Positions 58,883 through 64,000 of a stretch of 64,000 bases of DNA are shown here, in pieces. Location of the stretch: the NCBI GenBank assembly GCA_033032175.1, contig CM065309.1:12276001-12340000 (forward strand). The letters are read 5' to 3'. The position numbers and the translations under genes were made by a program. Origin of the DNA: Saturnia japonica. Taxonomy: Eukaryota > Arthropoda > Insecta > Lepidoptera > Saturniidae. The notes beneath the pieces are model-generated. The model saw only the letters and a list, made by a program, of their open reading frames with translations. It had not been told where the DNA came from and did not search any database. Each line of letters opens with the position of its first letter. Within the stretch, counting starts at the first letter, position 1.

Positions 58883-60074
58883 TTGAAATGAAAAAGTTAA
58901 TTAAAAGTTAAAAATGAAAAGTTACTTCAAAAATAATATTATGTATTTAACTAAGTAATATTCTCATAAAACAGTTTTAAAGTTTATGCATTATGTAGTA
59001 ACGCTAACAAGAAGTCTTGTTGTCCGACGTTAGAATTTATGCAGTCGTAGCTTAAACTACGTCTCTTTTGTACACAAATAGCCCGTTTAGCTGGAGGCTG
59101 TGAAAGCGAGACGTCGCAGCTTGTGGCTTGTAGATTTTCACGCTTGTAGAGCTGTTAACTTTAACTGCTGAATGCAAGGAACCACCTGCTTCTTTATTGT
59201 CTACATTTGCATCATTTAATACTGTTATCCTGTTCATAACTAAGTCAGGACTTCCTATATCGTGTTTGTTTAGACGTTGTGGATGTTATTTATAAATTCA
59301 CATTCCAGTAAACATTCTTACAACAAAAGTAGGTATTTTAAAAATAAATGAGCATATTTTTTGTGAAAATAGTGAATTAACCTTGAAGTAAAATCAAAAG
59401 GTTAGCAACCATGCCTAATTTTGGTTTCATCATTTTAGGCACATAATTCTTTCAAGTGATTAATCTAAATTTTTTCAAATATCATTAGTACGCATGTAAT
59501 TAAAAAGACAACTAAATATAGTAATTTAAAGAAGATAAATGTACTCCTATCTTAACTTTGTAATCAAAAATGTTAAAGTTATTATGTTGCTTAGTGTGAG
59601 TTAAAATGTTAAGTTTTTTAAAAACAAGTTCGTGCAATTTCTATGATTTATTACGACTGATATAATGAACTACACCATAAAGAAAAATATAAATATCGAA
59701 TAATCCAGAACAATAGTGTGTATAAAGTAACTACTCCTCTTGATTTACTATGAAATTGTATTATTTATTTATTGCATAACGTTAAGAAAACTGTAGGTAA
59801 TGGTATAATTTTATAAAATAAAGAGGACTATTGTGCTGTCAATTAAGGTTAACTATTTGTAAGTTTTTTAAGCGTGGTTATGCGCGTCAATAGCTATGAC
59901 AGTAGTATGGATATTTTCCGAAGTGGTAGTAGTGTGTTGACATTCATAAGTACCTTCTTAGGGCCAAAATTGAATACAATATTTTTGTTTTTTTTTAGTA
60001 CTGTTTTTAAATTTGGGTATACACCAACAGAATATATATACCTATTTTAATAAACTGTAGTTATGTCTGTTGAT
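58883..60074. other. AT-rich stretch, nothing recognised
   Basis: About 1.2 kb without a supported feature. A 61-codon minus frame at 59,052-59,237 has no recognisable domain. Confidence 0.35.
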
Positions 60075-60717
60075 TTAATATTTTCCAAAATTTTTCGATA
60101 TGCATATTATAAAAATTACACTGATTACAAATATGCCTTTAAATTATTTTTTTCTGTTTCTTTGTATGTCCGGATTTAACTCAAAAACGGCTGGACCTAT
60201 TCTTATAAAATTTTGTACACGGGATGCTTAGGCCATTGGTCAATTGATTGATGGTATAAGAGTTTTCAATCTTACTTTTAGAAATCATGAAAAATAAAAT
60301 ATTTTCGTAAATTCTTCACCGACTTTGATGAAATTTTGTGTACGGGAAGTATAATTCATTCCATAATTGAAATCCAACTGAATTGAAAATCCAAAAATAT
60401 TTAAAAATTCTAAAAATAAAACAAAATTTAATTTATATTAACTCTCAACCACTTTTGACAGAAATTCGCAGATCCCGCATTACGTGATTTCATAATTGAT
60501 AGGCTATAAGAATCATTAACTGTTTCAGAATATGTAAAAAACCATATTTTTTAAATCTCAACCAATTTTGAGGAAAAATTGTACACGGCAAGTATGTTAT
60601 TGATCATTGATATAGACTGTATGAATTGTCAATAATATCAGTAAAAATAAAATTACAGGATGAGAATAATTACTGCGTTAACAAACTCGTGCGGAGCCGC
60701 GGGCACACCGCTAGTAT
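60075..60717 (+). mobile_element. Helitron-like family A, best copy
   Basis: Contains tttgtatgtccggatttaac, tcaaaaacggctggacc, repeated variants of 'gatgaaattttgtgtacggg', and ends gtgcggagccgcgggcacac then cgctagt. The GC-rich stretch just before CTAGT (gcggagccgc) can form a short hairpin, as expected of Helitron 3' ends. Non-coding. Confidence 0.6.
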
Positions 60718-61084
60718 AATAAAACATTTAGATACATATAATGTTAAATTATACCGACTTCAAATTTCCATAAAGTGAATTTAAATTTAAATTTTATTGC
60801 GACATAACCACAGGTTATCTATGAATCAAATATCATACTTCTTCCGCCCATTTTACCGCACTTTAAAAAGAAAAAAAAAAACTTTTACTTCCTCTTTTTC
60901 TACATAAAGGTCTTAGTGATCAAATTATTTTTGGAATCAATTCTATACTCATTGAGTTTGGTTACAAGTTTTTAGTATACTTATTCTATTATTTTGTATT
61001 TATGTAATCCCAAATATTAGTAAATATGCTTGTATAAATTACCTTTCTCTTTGTATTATGTCCAGGTATATAATAGTATAGAAG
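60718..61084. other. AT-rich spacer
   Basis: Nothing recognised. Confidence 0.3.
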
Positions 61085-61262
61085 CAGTAACCGCGGCTCC
61101 GCATGCTTTTGTTACACAATAGTTATATTATTGATCTCTCGTAATTTTAACTTTTGTATTTTGAAACTTTTAAAAGTTTAGGTTAATAATTTATAGCCTT
61201 TCAATTTCGAAATGATATGGCACATTCTTCAAAATTATGGCGAAGTTTGAAGTTCTAGGAGA
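61085..61262 (-). mobile_element. Helitron-like family A, 3' fragment
   Basis: gtaaccgcggctccgcatgc then ttttgttacacaatag mirrors the GC-rich 3' end of the copy at 60,075, so the two copies face each other about 0.4 kb apart. Confidence 0.45.
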
Positions 61263-63220
61263 ACAACTTTTTTTTTACCAATTATATATTTAATCATTTT
61301 AACGGAATGGTGGACTACCCTACTTTTCGGAGTGATGAAGGCACTGCTGATGGCCCGGTTTCAGAAAGATATTTCCTAATTGGTAATATTAATAGCCGTG
61401 GTTATGTGAAATGGTGATATGGTAATGAGATGGTCGATATGGTAATGTGATTTACGGTCGGGTATAAGTTCTGTAAGATCCATCGTACAAAATGGAGTAA
61501 ACAAATATTTTACTCTACTCTTAAACTCATGGAGAAGGGGCGTGTAATGATTTGCAATCTTAATAGGCGCATCTCCAAGTCATTGAAAGGTGACACACGC
61601 CAATTAAATAAGAATCCTGTCAAACGTATCCTATCTAATCCTATCAAAGGTATAGAACAAAACAAAAGTTCCAAAGTGCTAGCAAGAAATCTGTTTAGGG
61701 CAAATGCCATATTATTTTCATAATATTTTAATAAAAAAGTTCTTGCGTATTGTATCTCAAACATGCAATTTTTTTTACTTTATGAAGTAAACAGTAACAC
61801 ACAATATAGGACTGAACGTTTGAGTTACAATGTCATTTTATAACATGGTATACTGTGCAATGTCCTTTTAAGTCACAAAATGTCATAAAATATAATTAAC
61901 TATTTATAATATTAATATCATAGTAAAGAGTAGCTCTTCCCGTGCTGAATTAAATTTTCAAGATCACTTGAACGCTTTCCTGTAAAGTTACTAAAAATTA
62001 ATTACAATGTTTTTCCTTGCAGGTGTCAATGGTTATGTGAGTTGGGGGGATTGGCTTTTTTTTTCAAGCATTTTAATATATACTTTTCAATTTTTTTAAG
62101 TCCTGAAAGAAGAAGACTTCTTAACCTATCTCGAAAAAAAAAAAAAAATCAGCATCGTCGTACCTCGATGTAAAATGCTTTCGCTATAATTTTGGAAAAT
62201 GAGCCATATAAATAATATTATCTGTGCACAAAGTTTACTCAAGCTATACAAACGTAAAAACATACAGATATACAAAAATATTTATATACCATGTATTCGA
62301 GACCAGTAGTTTATAGAATAGTTAACTAGTACAAAACTAAAAAAAATATTGATAGTAATTCCGAATTCTTCAGAACTCCTTTGAAATATTTTCAGTTTTC
62401 GTTAAAATATCTTCTTCACATATTATCATTATGCAAGAAAAAAGCAATATCTTCAGTATCGGCCGGTGTGTTACGAACAACGTAGTTTGGAAAATAAATT
62501 ATTTACGAAGATCGTTTTCTTTTTTGTTGTCTGCTCGATTTGTTTTGAGAAAGCGAAAATAGAACGAGTAAAAAAGTGAGTAATATCTCTAGTGTGATGT
62601 GATGTTCAGTGCGGGGTCGGGGTCTTACATTAAACATGACGCGACTGTAGATAAGCCTTCGCCTAGACTAGACAATATTCTTGGACTCTACTTTAGTTAC
62701 CCTAACGTAAATTGAGGTCATTTTTCCAAGCTAGTAACTGAATTTCTCTTTGATCATTAATTCTAGAAAGATATTTTATTATACCTGAATACTATATTAC
62801 AAAAAAAAAACATGAGCCAGAAGAAAGAATGGAATCAAAAATGCTGATCGACTTTATAATGTTCTAGTTAAATAACTACTGTAAACTGAACTAAATTCCG
62901 GTCTAACTATTACATTGTATTTTTAAATGATAGTCCCCCAAGACTACCACAATGCCACATAATTATCCGAGAAAAATATTTTCATAAAAACTTCATGGGA
63001 CATCTCAAGTTAACAAAAAAGCTAAACTTCCCGAAGAGTGCAAATCCATTTAACGGCGCAGCGCCTGTCGCATGAACGCAGCTACTTGTAAAGTTTTATC
63101 TTACAAAGGGGACAAACAAATATCTTATATTTTATGTCTTTATAAAGACTGTTATGTCTTTATTCCAAGAAGCTCCTATTCTGCTTTTTAGAAGAGACGC
63201 ATTTGTTTTAAAATCTTTGA
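61263..63220. other. Stretch without a recognised gene
   Basis: Includes a patch at 61,320-61,470 with repeated gatatggtaatg phrases and overlapping opposite open frames at 61,510-61,764 with no recognised domain. Probably repeat-derived. Confidence 0.35.
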
Positions 63221-63470
63221 AGCAATGATAGCTCAGAGGTAGCGTGTACGGAAACCGCATCGCTCGACATGAGTTCGAATCCTTGCCTGAACTTTCGGTG
63301 AAGGAAATCATCTTGATGAAGCCATAGCATGGTGGTATGGTATTTTGTAATGTTCGCCTGGCTAGCTACCACCCTCAAGTTGAAAATCTGTCGCAAGGCA
63401 CCCTTAGGTGTATTCCGGCAGATGCACTTGAGAGCCAGTTGTCCCGGTAGGCTTAGCGTGTTCTTGGGCC
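63221..63470 (+). repeat. tRNA-derived SINE, family 2, reference copy
   Basis: The tRNA-like head carries the A box (tagctcagaggtag) and the B box (gagttcgaatcc), the polymerase III promoter elements. The body follows: cctgaactttcggtgaagga, cttgatgaagccatagcatg, ctagctaccaccctcaagtt, aggtgtattccggcagatgc, agccagttgtcccggtaggc. Other copies lie at 3,494, 24,780 and 30,434. The anticodon arm does not fold well, so it is not a working tRNA gene. Confidence 0.75.
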
Positions 63471-64000
63471 AATTTAAAATTAGTTGAGATTGTGACCATA
63501 ACGTTAAATCAATAAGCGATTCAAAAAAAAGTTGGCCGTCATAGGATGCCCGGCAGATGTGAAACATCTTAGTGATATCTAGAACAATAATTTGCTCCTT
63601 CAACTGTAGTTATTAATTTATACGAAATTTCATGAGCGGACAAACGATAAAACGGCCATCACAACGTGTGCCGCGCCGCTACTATAGTCGCAATAGTGAA
63701 ATAGCCCAGAGGTGTGACGTTCATTATAGCTATTTCTATAATTACTTATTATCACTGTCGATATTTTATATAAATAATAATACAAAATATGAAAATCTTT
63801 TGTGCATTTGATTAATTAATTTGTGCAAGATTATGATTTATGATTGTATGATCCGATAGGTGGCGCTGTGGTTAAGCCATTAACTACGGGAAGTGGTAGA
63901 ACAACATCTGTAAGAGCAGTTAATAATTTAATAAATATTAGTACCACCTGAAACTTAGTTTGCGTTAGTAAAACCTAATTTTAAATGAAAATAAAAAATA
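63471..64000. other. Right end, nothing recognised
   Basis: A GC-richer patch (63,665-63,715) and tggcgctgtggttaagccat (63,861-63,880) look repeat-like but could not be placed. Confidence 0.3.

Noticed and set aside
63221..63292. A tRNA gene
   Set aside because: The anticodon arm does not fold convincingly and the sequence is the head of a dispersed SINE.

Overview
The window looks like lepidopteran (moth or butterfly) nuclear DNA. It is AT-rich, has no operons and no long uninterrupted host reading frame, and is packed with decayed transposable elements of kinds typical of Lepidoptera. These include mariner and Tc1 transposons, Helitron-like elements ending in CTAG-T, tRNA-headed SINEs, 5'-truncated LINE tails, Ty1/copia and Ty3/gypsy retrotransposons, and a hAT-type MITE. 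The lepidopteran assignment rests on recognising these repeat types by eye, not on a database search. I see no complete host protein-coding gene, no true tRNA or rRNA gene and no CRISPR array.

Layout. 1-12.8 kb: a LINE 3' end, a 1.26-kb mariner with TA target duplications, a SINE, a hAT MITE with an exact 8-bp duplication, Helitron-like pieces, a possible BESS-domain relic and a second, unrelated mariner. 12.8-17.2 kb: a roughly 1.6-kb unit present twice in direct orientation; the second unit is enlarged by two insertions of the same Jockey-type LINE, one ending in 68 A residues. 19.95-24.67 kb: a full-length 4,722-bp copia element on the minus strand with 199-bp LTRs, a 5-bp AATAT duplication, a half-tRNA(iMet)-type primer site, and a gag-pol frame broken by point lesions. 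25.4-30.7 kb: Tc1 relic, third mariner lineage, RTE-like LINE tail, SINE. 36.1-38.1 kb: the 3' part of a Ty3/gypsy pol.

38.56-38.95 kb is the best candidate for host function: a GC- and CpG-rich island in AT-rich DNA, with a perfect CRE (TGACGTCA) and a good splice donor, perhaps a promoter and non-coding first exon of a gene running off to the right. 44.6-51.0 kb holds two further copies of the same copia family, head to head and scrambled: a plus copy without a 5' end, a partial LTR, a minus copy cut off inside integrase, and a small palindrome built from the primer-binding region around a 20-bp piece of integrase. 51-64 kb contains more LINE tails, a degenerate PIF1-type helicase fragment (probably from an autonomous Helitron), a second copy of the first mariner, SINEs and Helitron-like repeats.

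The genes here do not cooperate in a host pathway; each belongs to a selfish element and nearly all are broken. The most unusual structure is the inverted, LTR-poor copia composite at 44.6-51.0 kb.
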